From: Pagrus major
Taxonomy: Eukaryota > Chordata > Actinopteri > Spariformes > Sparidae
Direction: 5' to 3'
NCBI RefSeq assembly: GCF_040436345.1
Contig: NC_133236.1
Location: 15,128,466 to 15,192,465, forward strand
Length of the DNA: 64,000 nt
Shown: in pieces, positions 30,001 through 42,043 of the stretch
How positions within the stretch are numbered: the first letter of the stretch is position 1
How the letters are laid out: each line of letters begins with the position of its first letter
Program-made: the position numbers and the translations under genes
Notes under the pieces: model-generated
The model's input: the letters and a program-made list of their open reading frames with translations, nothing else
Databases searched by the model: none
What the model was told of the DNA's origin: nothing

Positions 30001-33000
30001 ATCGTTCATGCTACATGCAGCCATGAAATAAAATTCCACTGAACAATTGCAGACCGCCAAAATATGTTCCCTTAAAGTGCATGTTTTGTAATGAGTTGGG
30101 CTTTTTAGTTATTAGTTTAATATTCATTTCCTGTTTTATTTTGTAGGTTCAATTCTTGTGTCTCATGTTTTGCTTTAAACTTCCTGTCTTTGTCTTTTTC
30201 CCTGCCTTTTTTTTCCAGCCTGTGTTCTATTTGTTAATTAGTCCCAGTATATTTAGGCCTATGTTTTTCCCATACTCCTTTTGTTTTTTACCTGCCTGCC
30301 TTGGTGTCTTGCAATAGGTTTTGCCACCACCAGGCTCAGATTGTTATTCTAAGTGTCTAACAACATAATGGACATAAAGGACCCCTACAGAGTCTGACCT
30401 TTTTTTAAATTAGAGAATAAGATCCTTTTTGTTTAACCAGAAACAGCCTTGCCAATGCCACCGGACTCCATTTGCAGAAACAGTCATTCTTTTTGTCATA
30501 AAACATGAGAGAAAAACAAAATAAAACACATCGAAAACCACTTGGTTTGTCTTTCTGTTCATCTATGAAAATAACAGGAGGAGTGAGAGGGAGTATGTTG
30601 TGGAATATGGTGTGCAAATTTGGCATATTTTAACATCCAATGCGGTGGATTTAGGGTTTATTTTGACCAAACCAGAGCTAGTGATTTTTGGATCAGTGGA
30701 AAAACGAACCAAGATTGTGCTGCATTATATTAGAGACATTGTTATTCCTGTCAGATATTCACTCAAAGAAACTAAACTCACTTGGTAGTGTTGTGACAGT
30801 GTCCAGAGCCTTATCTCCTCCAATGCTGCAAGAAAAAGCAAAGGAACATTAGCGCGGTTCATAAAATGTGACGTTTAATGTAAACCTCATTAACACTGCT
30901 GGCATGTTGTACCTCCATGATACCCCTTTATACTCTTTACTGAGGTCAAACACGTTCTTTGCTTTGGCCCCAGTGCCGGCCTGTGAACAGAGAACAAACA
31001 TATCTTATATCAAAGATTGAACACGAGAACATAAAACGGATGATCATCAACGGTGCAAGCTATCTGGCTGATAACAAATTGATTAGATAGTTCATAGTTC
31101 AATGACACTAAATAGCTGATACCAACAGGTTGGAACTCAATTGCAAATGAATGTTTCCCTTCAACACACGCCCACATTTATACCATAGCAATAATAATTA
31201 ACAATAAGTACCAGACAAGCACTTATTGTTTATTGCTGCTTGATGTTTTATCTCTCCTTCCTTTTACCTTACTTTAAGGGTTATATAATATATATTATAA
31301 TAAGATGGATATCTGTGTGTTACAACACTAACCGTTGTAGAGTCTCCCAGTGCTGCCACCACCTTGATGTCTGCTGGTCTCAGCTTATGAACTACAGATA
31401 AAACACATAAAGGAGATTCAACCCACTGACATCAAGATAAAGCACAAAAGTCATCTGAATACAATGTAATATCTCAGCCCTTTCCCTTCTGTGTTTTAGC
31501 TTCAGTAAACCGCCGATAAAAGAGGACATCAAATCTCATATCGACCGTCTGCTGATGTTGCAGAGACGGCTGTACGTCTCACCTGAAGTTGGCACAGTGT
31601 CAGATGGAGCAAGGTCCACACAGGAGAAGTTACTTCCCCAGTCCTGGAGGAAAATCAAATGATCAGCAGGAATAGAAAATAGGTGGGAAAATGTATGGAG
31701 AAAAGGAGTCATTCAAACTGAGTCCTTAGTGGCATTTTTCTGATGGTGCATTAGCTGCAATGATTCTTTCCTTATTGATTGATTTGTTGATTATTTCTCA
31801 ATAAATCGACTGCTGCTCACTAATAAAGTGTCTCAAAATAGAGAAAATGCCCATAATAAATGACCAGAGTCCAAAGTGACATCGTTTTATGGCTTATTTT
31901 GTGCCAGTAAAAATCCCAAACCTAAAGATTCACAATTAATAATCATATAACACACAGAGGAGCAGCAAATCTTCACTTTAAAGAAGGCAGAACCTTGATA
32001 AATTGCTTAAAATGCTTAACTGATGATCAAAATAGTTAGTGTTTTTTTTTTGTGTTTGTTTTTATATCGAAAACAATTTATCAACCAACTATTTTACCAG
32101 TATTTGAGTTACTGTGAGATTTTGGAGATTTTTTCAGGTCTTTGGTTATTAAACATTATATATTTTATTTGTCACTTCTCAGTCTTTCTGATCAAGATTA
32201 GATGCTCACTGTGATAGGTCCAGGTGTTGGAGGGGGACCGGCATATATGTAATCGCTGTTGTTATAGGTCCGGATGTATGGTGAAGTCTGTAGGCAAAGG
32301 AAAAAACATATATTACATGATCAGTGACTTTGAACCCTCAAAATATGGAAAAATAATAACAATAGAATAATAAATAATTTAAACACGATTTCCTACCTGG
32401 GTCGGACATTTCAGGTTCATGTCTTGGGTGAAGTCCTGTGTGGAGGTCTTATTGCCCAGAGGTTCCAGCTGAGAAAACAAGGATCAGAGTGACAGCTGAG
32501 TATCATTCAGGCCTTTTAATATGAAATACACTGTGACATTAAACACAATGATGTTATCATAACAAACACACTTTATCAGGCTTTTATAGTCCAGGTAGTG
32601 TAGCAGTGTCGCAGCCCCATCAGTTGGTGTTAGTTGAATATTCTGTTACTATTTACAACCAGTGTTGGCAGAGCAGTTTTACTGACATTGTTTCATCTGC
32701 CATTTTGTCAGATCTGTCACCAATATTAGAGGCATCTTTTATCTACTCCCCAAATGTGGTTGTTGGGGTGTTACCTAGCTGTTTTGTGAGTTGTTCATTT
32801 AGTTTTCCTGCGATCAGTAAGCTTCTAATAAGTTCTAAGTTCTAAGTTAGCCATTATGCTAGCTGTCTGAATCTAACGTCCTTGGTCTGAATGTTGTTGT
32901 TGAATGCTAATACAACATTCTAGCTCACTGTTAAGTGTTAATTGGACAAAATATTGTAAAAGCATCTTCTCGTCTGATACCTACCATGTTGTTCCAGAGG

Positions 33001-36000
33001 GAGCGAGCCATCAGTGTCTGGGCCTTCTGGCTGAGATGGAAGCAGTCAGCGCTGAAGAAGGAGCGATCAGGGCGGCCATCCTGTGGAAAAGGTAGGTAAA
33101 CGTATGAACTTTAAGGACGACTCACTATTTGGTGCAGGCTACAGAAAAACCAACAACTGCAAAACCTTTTTTGTAGATGATCTAAGCTTGGAAGACCACA
33201 TGGCTGCCACTACAAAACTTTTGAAGTGTTCACATATTCTGTTTATATTAATTAATGTTACCAATTAATGTTAAGGAAATAGTTCAAAACTTTGGGGGAA
33301 AAACAGACATAATATGTTCACTTTCTTGCAGAGATTTAGATCAGAAAAACTAGGCTAAGCTAAGCTAAGTGGTGGCTGGCGGTAGCCTGATATTTTCTGT
33401 ACAAACATTTGATTAAGCGAATAAGTATAGTTCCCAAATTTTATGCCAAACAATTCCTTACTGACTAAATCATGCTAATGTTGGCCCACCATAAGGTTCA
33501 ACTGGCCCTAGAACTGAAAAGGTCTGGGTACGATGATTGTAGTGCTACATGTGTTTATAAATTGAATGCCTGATGGACCAAACTCCCATAAAGTGTGTCT
33601 AGTCCACATGTGAAAAACAGAGATTTGTCACTGACCGGCAGTTTAGGGACGACGATTTCTCTGAAGAAAGGCTGGACGACCACAGTGAAGTCTGAGCGAG
33701 TGTCATACTGGCCCGACTCCACAAGCTCATGCAGTGAACGCTTAAAGAAAGAAAGAGAAGGTGTCAATGCCTGAAGATAAACTGGGCTGTTGAACAATCA
33801 CAATCACGTGGTTTATCTTCCTACCTGATAGTGTCTGTTAAGGTCCTCCACCATTTGAAGAGCTTTAGAGTTGGCTTTAGGCAAGATAACACAAGGACAC
33901 AGAATACTGGAAAAGGAGACATAACAAGGGGTTATACCACTGTTTATGATTTTATCATGCTTTTATAGTCACTGACTGTATTTTAAGGTAGTCGTGGCCC
34001 CATTTTCTATAGGTACTCTTTTATTATAGCTGTTTTGTGATCTGTTAATTTAGTTTTTCTGCGATCAATTAGCTGCTAAACAAGCTAGCTATTATGCTAG
34101 CTCTCTAGAGTTAATGAACTGCTAATACAACATTCTAGCTAGCTGTTCAGGCTGGGTTGCACCAACAAGGATTAATTTAATCTAAGATTAGCTCTAATCA
34201 GTGTTTTGTAAAACTTGGTTTGAAATGAGCAAATCCAGATTTAAAAAGTATGCAGAGCTCTATTGTGCTGTTGTGTTGGAAGACGTATTCACACAGTATC
34301 TTTTAATCAAGTATTATTTTCTGTGTATTTAAAAAACTTCAAAATGTATATTATTTTGAAGCAATTTTTTAAAGACAAAGAGTTGATGATACTCACTTTA
34401 CCAGCCAGGTTGGGCATTTAAGTGAAGCGTCCAGGTGCATGTCTCTCAGTGGGAGAATATGTAGAGGTTCTACTAAGTTCACCAGAGCCCGAGGCACCTG
34501 ACAGAGACAGGCTCAATTAAATCCAGCAAGACCAACATTCACTATACAAAATAGGTTTGTGGAATACGTAGGTGCATGTATTTGGTGAGAGTTTTGAGCT
34601 CTTCCCCCGAGAAAATGTTACATTTTTCAATTAAAATACGTAATACCACATAATTTTGGACCAATGTTAATACCCTAGGCTAACTGTGTAGAAAAATTTG
34701 CAACAGCAAAAAGCTTGTTTAAGACATCCAATGGGGAGTACAATCATTAAAACAGGGACATATAACTTAAGTTTTGATGCTCACCACATTGATCTTACAT
34801 TACATTATTCACCAAAGCATTACATTGGTATGTCTGTTGATTTTACCTGTTTGTGAAGATAATCCAGGGTGTCCTGAACATTACGAATATAACTCTCTAC
34901 AGAGTAAAGCAGCTGTAAAGTAAAGAAAAACATGTTCAGGTTGTGCCTTTAAAGTGTGCCTTTTGACTTATGAGTTATCACTCTCCATCAGTACTCACAG
35001 AGTTGTAGCAGTGGTCACACATGTCATTTCCTCCAATAAAAACAGTGATCAGCTTCCAATCTGATTCAAAATTGATTCTCTGTACAGGAAAGAAGAATGT
35101 GGAGGAATAAGTAATGTTGTTAAAAGGGACATAGAAGACATATACTGTATGTCATGGTTTGGGGGTTTAGTTTTTTTATTTCCTTTTTTATTTTGAAATG
35201 GTCTCTCCTCATGTGTCTTGTTTATATTATTTCTTGTCTTCGTTTCTTCCTCCCCAGTTTTCTATGTCACATGTGTTTTAAAGTTAATTAGTTCCTTGCG
35301 TAAAGAAATAAAGACAGGAAGTAAAGACAACCAAGAGACATGAGGAGAGACTCTTTCAAAATAAAAAAGGAAATAACTAAACTAAAACCCCAAACCCCCA
35401 AATCCATGTCTCTTAGATTTGTCAGACTTTAAAAAACAAAACAGATATGTCTTTTTCATTGTTATTGTCCAAAGCAGACATATAATCTACAAATGCAGGA
35501 TAATTTTATAGCTGCGTTGTCAAATATAAAAATAGGTAAAGAATAAATAACTTATTATAACTTACAGAGTCGTTCTTCATCCTTGCCACCAGGGCTCGCA
35601 CCTGTGGTAGCATGTCCCTTAAAACACAAAATAAATTATGAAAATTAACAGGCAAAGAGTTTACTCAGGGAGTTAAAAGTACATTTATTTTAAGATATAT
35701 GCTGCCAAATTCTGCTTTCTTTCAATTTTTATAGGAACTGATTCTTGAAGAGCAGTTTAATCACAGATTTCAGTTCCTGGTCTTAAATAGGTATAAACTG
35801 GTAAGAGGCTGCTGAAGATGACTCTGATAGGACTCACTTGCTCTTCGCTCCAGCCACAGCCTGGTTGAGGAAGGCCTCAGGAGTGTTCTGCTTGCCCATG
35901 CCAACAGAGTAGCCCGTCAGGTTTTGATTAAAATGTTTTAAAATGTCTGTTATAAGAAAGAAATTATGATAAAAAAAAATTTAAAAATAGTTTGAACAGC

Positions 36001-39000
36001 AGCAATAAGCATGCCAGAGCAACAAAAACTGACTTCAGCATGTTATTTGAATCATATACAAGTCATTAGAAGACTCACTGGGCAGCGTGGTGACAGTTGT
36101 GAGGTTGTCATCTCCACCAATACTGCAAAAAACACATAATACAGTGTTATGATGGGAGAAATTAATGGTCATAGAGACACATTAATACCAACACTTAAGC
36201 ATTAATTTAACTATTGTGTGAGAAAAGTGCTGACATACCTCCAGGATAGACCTCTGTACTGACGCAGGACATCCAAGATGTTGTTAGGACTGGAAGCTAC
36301 ACCGTTCCCTGCCTGACAGATGGAAGAGGACATGAGGCATAAGTTATGAATATTATATATTTATCATCCAACTAACTAACTAAAAGAATGAGAAAATGAC
36401 TCACTGTCAGAGAGTCTCCCACAGCAGCCACCACTTTGATATCACCAGGCCTGAGTTCATGGACTGGGAAAATACAGAGGAAGCAAAACTTAATTAATTA
36501 AACAGCACAGGACCTAATTCTTCTAATTAACACTGCAAAAAAAAAGAGAGAGAGCTAAAACCTAAGAAATAAATGCTGACTTTGAGGAGAAAATTACTTA
36601 ATACTCGTGAATATATCTTTCCATGCATGTAGGTAATTTTTAACACGAAAAATCTTAAAATAAGCTGGTTCAGTCTTGAAATTAGTAGCCTCCGATAGTG
36701 TAAGTGGGAAATGCTGATGTTTAGGGTCAAATTAATTAAAGTCAGACTGAACGCACACTGAATATATATTATGATATTTTTAATTACATTTTTTTTGCAC
36801 TCTTCATTTTAGCACACATAAGAAATGAAGAACTAATTTAAGTTAACCAGATACCAGTAAATTACTGTATTTTAAGATGTCCTGACTAACTGAGGCCTAA
36901 AAGACACCTTCAGGTAAGTAATTGACTTTAAAAAAAAAAAAAATTAATAACATTTCCAGAAAATCTGATTAAATTAAAAGATTTCAAAACTCGGCAAGAC
37001 CTTTTCGTAGTGTAAAAGCATAAACCATCTTACCTGAGGTGGGTGTGGAGGGTGAAGGTCCGAGGTCCTCACAGGGCATCTCTGTGCCAGTAAACTGAGC
37101 GCACACATAGAGCACATTCACAGTCAGAATCACACAGGAAGCGTGCAACAATGCGACAATCTCCATTTGACAGTACTCACTGGCTGAAGGAGAGGAGAGG
37201 CATCACTTTGGTGATATGAAGGAGAGTTTCCCTCCGTCCTCAGGAAGGGTCGGTCCTTAGGGAGGGCAGATGTGATTATGGAGAAGGAGGCGGGTTGGGA
37301 GAGAAGAAAGGTAGAATATAATACAGTACGTGTAATAATGACACATGTTAACATGCTGATCTAGTAACTGCATGCGTGTGAGCTTTCAGCGCAGTTTCTC
37401 ACCTCAGTTGGACACGGCAAAGCGATGATATTTCCATTGTCGTCTGTGTTGCGTTGGACACGTGTGGGCTGCAGCTGCAAGACAGAAAACTCATTGTCTT
37501 TATGTGTGAGAGGACAATGACTCTGTATGTTTATGTATATGTGTTTGTGTGTCTGTAGGAGAAAGAAGGAAAGAATGCTGAGATTTCTTTAGGCCTCACC
37601 AGGTTTGTCCACATCTGCACCATCAGGTTGTCAGTTTGCTGTAAGGTTTGTGACTCTGAGAGAGGTTTTCCACTCTGTTCAAACACAGAACATCAACAAC
37701 ATCAAACTGTGTGTTAGATGCAGAGAGAACAGTTTGTCCTGCAGAGAGATCACCAGGACTCCTTATCTGTTACTCTGACACACTGACTGTATCTTTTAAC
37801 AGAAACAGAAACAGCAGAGAAACTATAACACTAGGAGTTGAAGGACTCACAGAAATAGATGAAAGGTCTGTGATGAACGGTGATTCCTGCAAAATGACAG
37901 TGAAGTCGTCTCTGTCGCCATACCAACGTTTCTTTACCATGAGCTCACCCAAGGACTCCTGGGTTGAAAAGAAAAGTTCACCATAAAGATATATCGTATG
38001 CACTACAGCAGACTCCACCACCACAGGTCAGCTAAAGGACTGACTAGAGCTAACAGATCATTTTGGATATGAATAATGGACAAACCTGCAGAGCCTGACT
38101 CAGCATGGCTTTCTGAAGTCTGACTTCTCCCTCACTGTATGTCTCCATGCATGGACACATCCTGTCAGTAAAACAGATTCACTCATTAAAACTTTATACT
38201 CATAAAACTTGATGATTACACAGACATTCTGCATTCATCAGCACTTCAGAAACTCAGTTTATCACAGTGAGATATGCTTTATCGTTAAAGTTGGATGGAA
38301 TAGACTCTAAAAGTTGTGTTTTTACCACAAAGGACCTCTACAGAGATAGATCCATTTGTTAAAGACCAAAATCCTTTTTGTTTAACCAGAAACAGCCATT
38401 GTGTCACTCTTGCCAAATTCACCAAACTCCATTTACAGACGCAGTAATTTTATTAATGTAAAACACACTTAAATCAAACAAATAAAGGCTCACAAACTCT
38501 GTCTTTGTAAGTCTTGAGGAACAACCGGTAAAAGTGTAGTTTTACTTATGAACTCACTTGTTGTGATATCTGTTGTGCTCTCCATCCCACAATGCAACAC
38601 TGACGATGGTTCGCTTCAGCTACAACACAGTGAAGTCAAACAAAGAATGCGTAAAATGTGTGAATATTGACATTAACAGTGACTGAATGAAAAATGCTGT
38701 ATATAGAAGTAATCTGAAATCTACCTGAGAGTGCAGCAGCTGCAGAGCATCGTCCACCTCTTCAACCATTGCTTTGATGACAGACTGAACCTGAAAGTAC
38801 AAGGGATTTGACCTCTTGGCTTTACGTCTGCAAACACACCACATATGTATGATTTCATTTCCAATAGTTTCATCAATATTAATATATTTTGTTGTTTTTG
38901 TACCTGTTGTGGCTCACAGGCACAGAGTTGATCCACCTGAACGAAGAGAAGGAGCAGCTTCCAGTCTCGCTCCACATCAGTGGCCTGCAGGAGAAAAATC

Positions 39001-41664
39001 AAGGATACCCAGATAGTTAAAGAGGTACTTTTTGATTATTGAATTGTTTTTTCTCTCACTCTCTCTCTTTGGAGGGCTCCAACTTACTGGAAACCACTTG
39101 GCTTATGTGCGTAACAGTATATAGTGTTAGCATTTAGTACGAACAGTCTAATAATGCCATATATAATAATATCGGTGACAGTAGAAATCCTTACGTATAT
39201 TTTGGTGCATAACATTTGTACACTTTTATTTAAATAGAATAAGAAATGCAGGACTTTCACCTGCAGGGAAGTCTTTTCATATTGTTGAGTCTTCTACCAT
39301 TTCATTTGACTCAAGTTAAGATATAGATGAAGATGTAAAAGTGTCTGATATGATAAAATCATACCTGATTGTTTTGGAGGTAGAGGGACACTTCCTCTGC
39401 CTGCTCCATCAGTGTGCTACAGACCAAACCAAACAAGGAGAAATCAACTTTAAACCATTTGAAGCAGACAGAGTTATCTGTTGAACATACCTCATGTGTC
39501 AGAAAGTGCTGTTTGTACCTGTGTTGAACAAACTGAGGGGCGTAGAGGTTTATCTCATCTGACAGAGGGCTGGTCAGTGCAGGATTGAAGAGTGTCATCA
39601 GCTCTGATGGAGGAAAATTAACACAAGTTTACCATTAAAACCCATGCAGAGCATGAAACATGGATAAAATAGTTGGATTTGACCATGAAAACAGTGTCTT
39701 AGTTTTTAATTTATAGACTAAACTTCACAAACATGACAGTGAAATACAGAGAAGATATTTATTCTAATAAAAAAAATTAAAGGTGCACTATGACAAAGAT
39801 CTCATTGACTGATTTTTATTTTTTACATCAAAACAAATTAAATAAACAAACTCTTTTTTATGTGTGGCGGACCCTGCCACCTTTCTAGCTTAACAGTGTT
39901 CTGGGGACCTTATTTTACTCTGAGAACAGCTTGTTTATTCAGTAATAGAAAAAAATAAATATTTCTGAGTTTGTATTATTACCTCATTAATATTGTAAAT
40001 ATTAATATTTTGAATTTGAATTTCTTCTCCAAAACTACATAGTACCCCTTTAAAGTATTTCAAAAGGGCTTTTTTAAATCCTGGACTGGCACTTCCTGTT
40101 TTGTGTCAGTCAGTATTTTATCTCCATGAAGTACCGGCAGTGCTTTGTATTTCATGAATGGCTTTCAAATAAGATAACAGACCACATGCCTGGTGTATTT
40201 TAAGCGTATTGGGGTTCACTGTTTCAAATTATCACGGCGAGTGTAGATATCGGTGTAGTAAAGATAGTGCACAGTAGTGTGATAGAAGCTCATATCAACC
40301 TCTTCAGATGAATTACACCGTGTATTTAGACTGTAATCAAGTTTTAGTAAAAGTGACCAGAAGATACTGAAGCTTTCAGAGCAATCCTGAACATACAGTA
40401 TGAGTGATAAGCAAAGCTTACAAGAGTGCAGTAATTAAATTAAGTAAATTATTTTAGATTCATTCAGGTTTAGGCCTCGTAAACACCACCAACAACAAAG
40501 TAATACTTACCTCTGAGTCGTGATACCACTGTTGATAGTTCAGTGCTGCTGGAAAAGAAAAGATCAGGGTGTGAGTGTGTCTCTACATCGTTGAATTGAA
40601 GTCCTTATGCCGCAATTATCAATTCAAGGTGGAAGCCGACCGGTGACCTGTGCTCACCTGTGCATGTGAAGTCCAATGGAGGAAAGAGCCGCCACATCTG
40701 AGGGCCTAACGCTGTTCACTTAAGAGAGAAAAAATGATCATTTAAATGTTATATCTGCATTGAGATGCAGGAGAATTTGCTTTGTTGCGAAACAGAAATA
40801 AAAAAAAATTGTAGTCGAACTATGGGGGTTGATAAAAAGGGCCCATAATCTGAGGGTAAATGTGATATTAACTGTATCAATCAATCAATCAGTCAATCAA
40901 TCAATCAATCAATCAGTCAGTCAGTGGTGGAAAAAGTATTCAGATCCTTTAGAAAAGAGAGCAGGACTCCATTCAAGATTAAAATAAAGTAAAAGTACAG
41001 AAGCATTGTCAGTACTACAAATATTAAATAGTAAAAAGTAAAAGTCAATTGTCGAGTAGTGATTTATTATTATTAATATTATATGGATCATTATTATTTT
41101 ACGTGTAGGTAGATTTAACTTCTTTTTATAGTGTGCAGTAGTTTAATCTAGTATCTAGTATCATATTTCACAAGCTGATTATATATTTTTTGAAATGACT
41201 TAAAAAAAACAGTAAAATATTTCCCCACTGGTACTGGTTCAGAATAATGAAGGTTGCATAAAGCAGTTGAATCATCTGAAACTCACAGTTTAGCCATCAA
41301 TATAAGCAGAGCTCTAATAAACTCTCTGACTTGACTTACCATTTGAAGGGGGCGGCCGAGAGGGAAACATCTGAGGGCAGGGCAGTCCGGTTACTGAAAT
41401 CAGGCATTGGTAACAAACACGATTATAAACATTTGTGTATTAAATATAGTTGATGAAGTATTAAAACGCACATATGACTATTGTATATTTCCTCTTTTAG
41501 CCTGAATGTCACACTTTTTGCACCACAAGCATGTAAAACACATCAACTCATGCGTCTCCATTGGGATTGGTTTGCTTTTACAGATCCTATGTACAATTTT
41601 CATACTATTTGTAAAAAGAAATTATTGGAAATAATGGGAAAACCCTCTTTACTTTAGAGGCACA

Positions 41665-41742
<78 letters not shown>

Positions 41743-42043
41743 ATTGTTTTGTTGTCAGATCAAAAGGGGAGCCCAAGAATTATAAACTAAAAATTAATTT
41801 AAATTTTTTTTTTTTTAATGTATTTTAATATACTTTCCTCCACTGATAGGTGTCACTTTAATTCAGAACCATCAAATCCACTTTCATCCCCCTAAAATAA
41901 TGCTCCTTCAAAGTTCACGACGTGATCTATAATGTTTATATCCTCTACGTCAGTTTAAGATAGTGAAAACAAGAGGAACCTGTTGTCCATGTGAGCCCCA
42001 GGACTGCGATCAGAAGCAGCTGTGGAAACTTCATCTCTCTCAT
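27089..42043 (-). CDS. plb1: Phospholipase B1, membrane-associated, three SGNH repeats
   Basis: Forty-two GT-AG exons join in frame to 1075 residues. The order is signal peptide ([19 protein letters not shown]), repeat 1 (to about residue 298, catalytic residues missing), repeat 2 (299-657), repeat 3 (658-1011) and a 64-residue C-terminal exon ending in a hydrophobic stretch. Phospholipase B1 is a brush-border ecto-enzyme that removes both acyl chains from phospholipids and also hydrolyses glycerides and retinyl esters. Repeats 2 and 3 each show GDS, GGND and DCFH motifs. Mammalian PLB1 is described with four repeats, so this protein is one shorter. It lies upstream of ppp1cb in the same orientation, as in human. 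Alternative first exons would not be detected. Exons are listed in the three repeat entries. Confidence 0.95.
28853..28908. repeat. (GATAC)n pentanucleotide microsatellite
   Basis: About eleven uninterrupted copies of GATAC lie in a 1.1-kb plb1 intron. The array then degrades to ACGGTACG. Confidence 0.95.
30355..30545 (+). repeat. Interspersed repeat, copy 1 (plb1 intron)
   Basis: GGACCCCTACAGAG... and ATCCTTTTTGTTTAACCAGAAACAGCC... match a second copy at about 38330-38440 (GGACCTCTACAGAG, AATCCTTTTTGTTTAACCAGAAACAGCC) in the same orientation. Both then share a CTCCATTT(G/A)CAGA word. They are noncoding and of unknown class. Confidence 0.6.
31752..32060 (+). mobile_element. hAT-like MITE, degraded copy
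   Basis: It opens TTAGCTGCAATGATTCTTTCC and runs through TTGATTGATTTGTTGATTATTTCTC, like the copies at 7286 and 8501. The right end is unclear. It lies in a plb1 intron. Confidence 0.45.
33265..33420 (+). mobile_element. Short interspersed repeat fragment (GGAAATAGTTCAAAACTTTGGG family)
   Basis: It begins AAGGAAATAGTTCAAAACTTTGGGGG and includes CTTTCTTGCAGAGATTTAGATCAGA and a CTAAGCTAAGCTAAG run, the same family as 19067-19267 in the opposite orientation. It lies in a plb1 intron. Confidence 0.5.
35154..35402. repeat. Long hairpin-forming inverted repeat in a plb1 intron
   Basis: The left arm (GGTTTGGGGGTTTAGTTTTTTTATTTCC..., through TCTCTCCTCATGTGTCTTG) is the inverted complement of the right arm (CAAGAGACATGAGGAGAGA... 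through AACTAAACTAAAACCCCAAAC). Arms are about 100 bases with a roughly 50-base centre. It lies between the exon ending at 34999-35079 and the exon at 35566. The match is close, so the element looks relatively young. Confidence 0.75.
38330..38470 (+). repeat. Interspersed repeat, copy 2 (plb1 intron)
   Basis: This is the second copy of the repeat at 30355-30545, in the same orientation, sharing CCTTTTTGTTTAACCAGAAACAGCC. It lies in the intron between the plb1 exons at 38086-38161 and 38558-38619. Confidence 0.6.
39777..40053 (+). mobile_element. TTAA-flanked MITE
   Basis: TTAA at 39777-39780 and 40050-40053 bound an element whose ends AGGTGCACTATG and CATAGTACCCCT are inverted complements at 10 of 12 positions. 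TTAA target duplication with short inverted ends suggests a piggyBac-type nonautonomous element (inference). A degraded relative is at 8930-9325. It lies in a plb1 intron and has no coding capacity. Confidence 0.7.
40876..40924. repeat. (TCAA)n / (TCAG)n microsatellite
   Basis: A run of TCAA units with interspersed TCAG, in a plb1 intron, directly precedes an AGTGGTGGAAAAAGTATTCAG-type repeat end at 40922. Confidence 0.9.
41668..41739. repeat. (AT)n microsatellite
   Basis: About 36 uninterrupted AT dinucleotides in plb1 intron 1. Confidence 0.98.

Larger units (their letters stand above)
27411..32287 (-). other. plb1: plb1 exons 28-41: SGNH repeat 3, complete catalytic motifs
   Basis: Exons: 32210-32287, 31583-31643, 31333-31391, 30913-30980, 30782-30825, 29809-29908, 29668-29719, 29504-29584, 29341-29406, 29139-29233, 27953-28034, 27752-27856, 27570-27665, 27411-27485; the last coding exon is 27089-27283. 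They encode residues 658-1011. Motifs: [14 protein letters not shown] with Ser721, FVGGNDLC (Asn829) and [11 protein letters not shown] with Asp966 and His969. Exon sizes and phases mirror repeat 2 almost one for one. Confidence 0.9.
32397..37255 (-). other. plb1: plb1 exons 14-27: SGNH repeat 2, complete catalytic motifs
   Basis: Exons: 37181-37255, 37034-37094, 36405-36463, 36239-36312, 36079-36122, 35838-35946, 35566-35617, 34999-35079, 34847-34912, 34397-34497, 33825-33906, 33636-33740, 32985-33080, 32397-32468. They encode residues 299-657. Visible motifs: [14 protein letters not shown] with nucleophile Ser361, FIGGNDMC (472-475) and [11 protein letters not shown] with Asp613 and His616. 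This corresponds to the repeat that carries activity in mammalian PLB1. Confidence 0.9.
37403..42043 (-). other. plb1: plb1 exons 1-13: signal peptide and degenerate SGNH repeat 1
   Basis: Exons: 41980-42043, 41340-41393, 40658-40718, 40511-40548, 39519-39603, 39365-39416, 38904-38984, 38725-38790, 38558-38619, 38086-38161, 37851-37958, 37600-37674, 37403-37474. They encode residues 1-298. Alignment by exon order shows that the GDS serine block is replaced ([13 protein letters not shown]), the GGND block reads [10 protein letters not shown], and the Asp-x-x-His block is lost ([11 protein letters not shown]). The fold is probably kept: [11 protein letters not shown], the CPC cysteine motif and DFTVILQE all have counterparts in repeats 2 and 3. 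Repeat 1 is therefore inferred to be non-catalytic. Confidence 0.85.
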
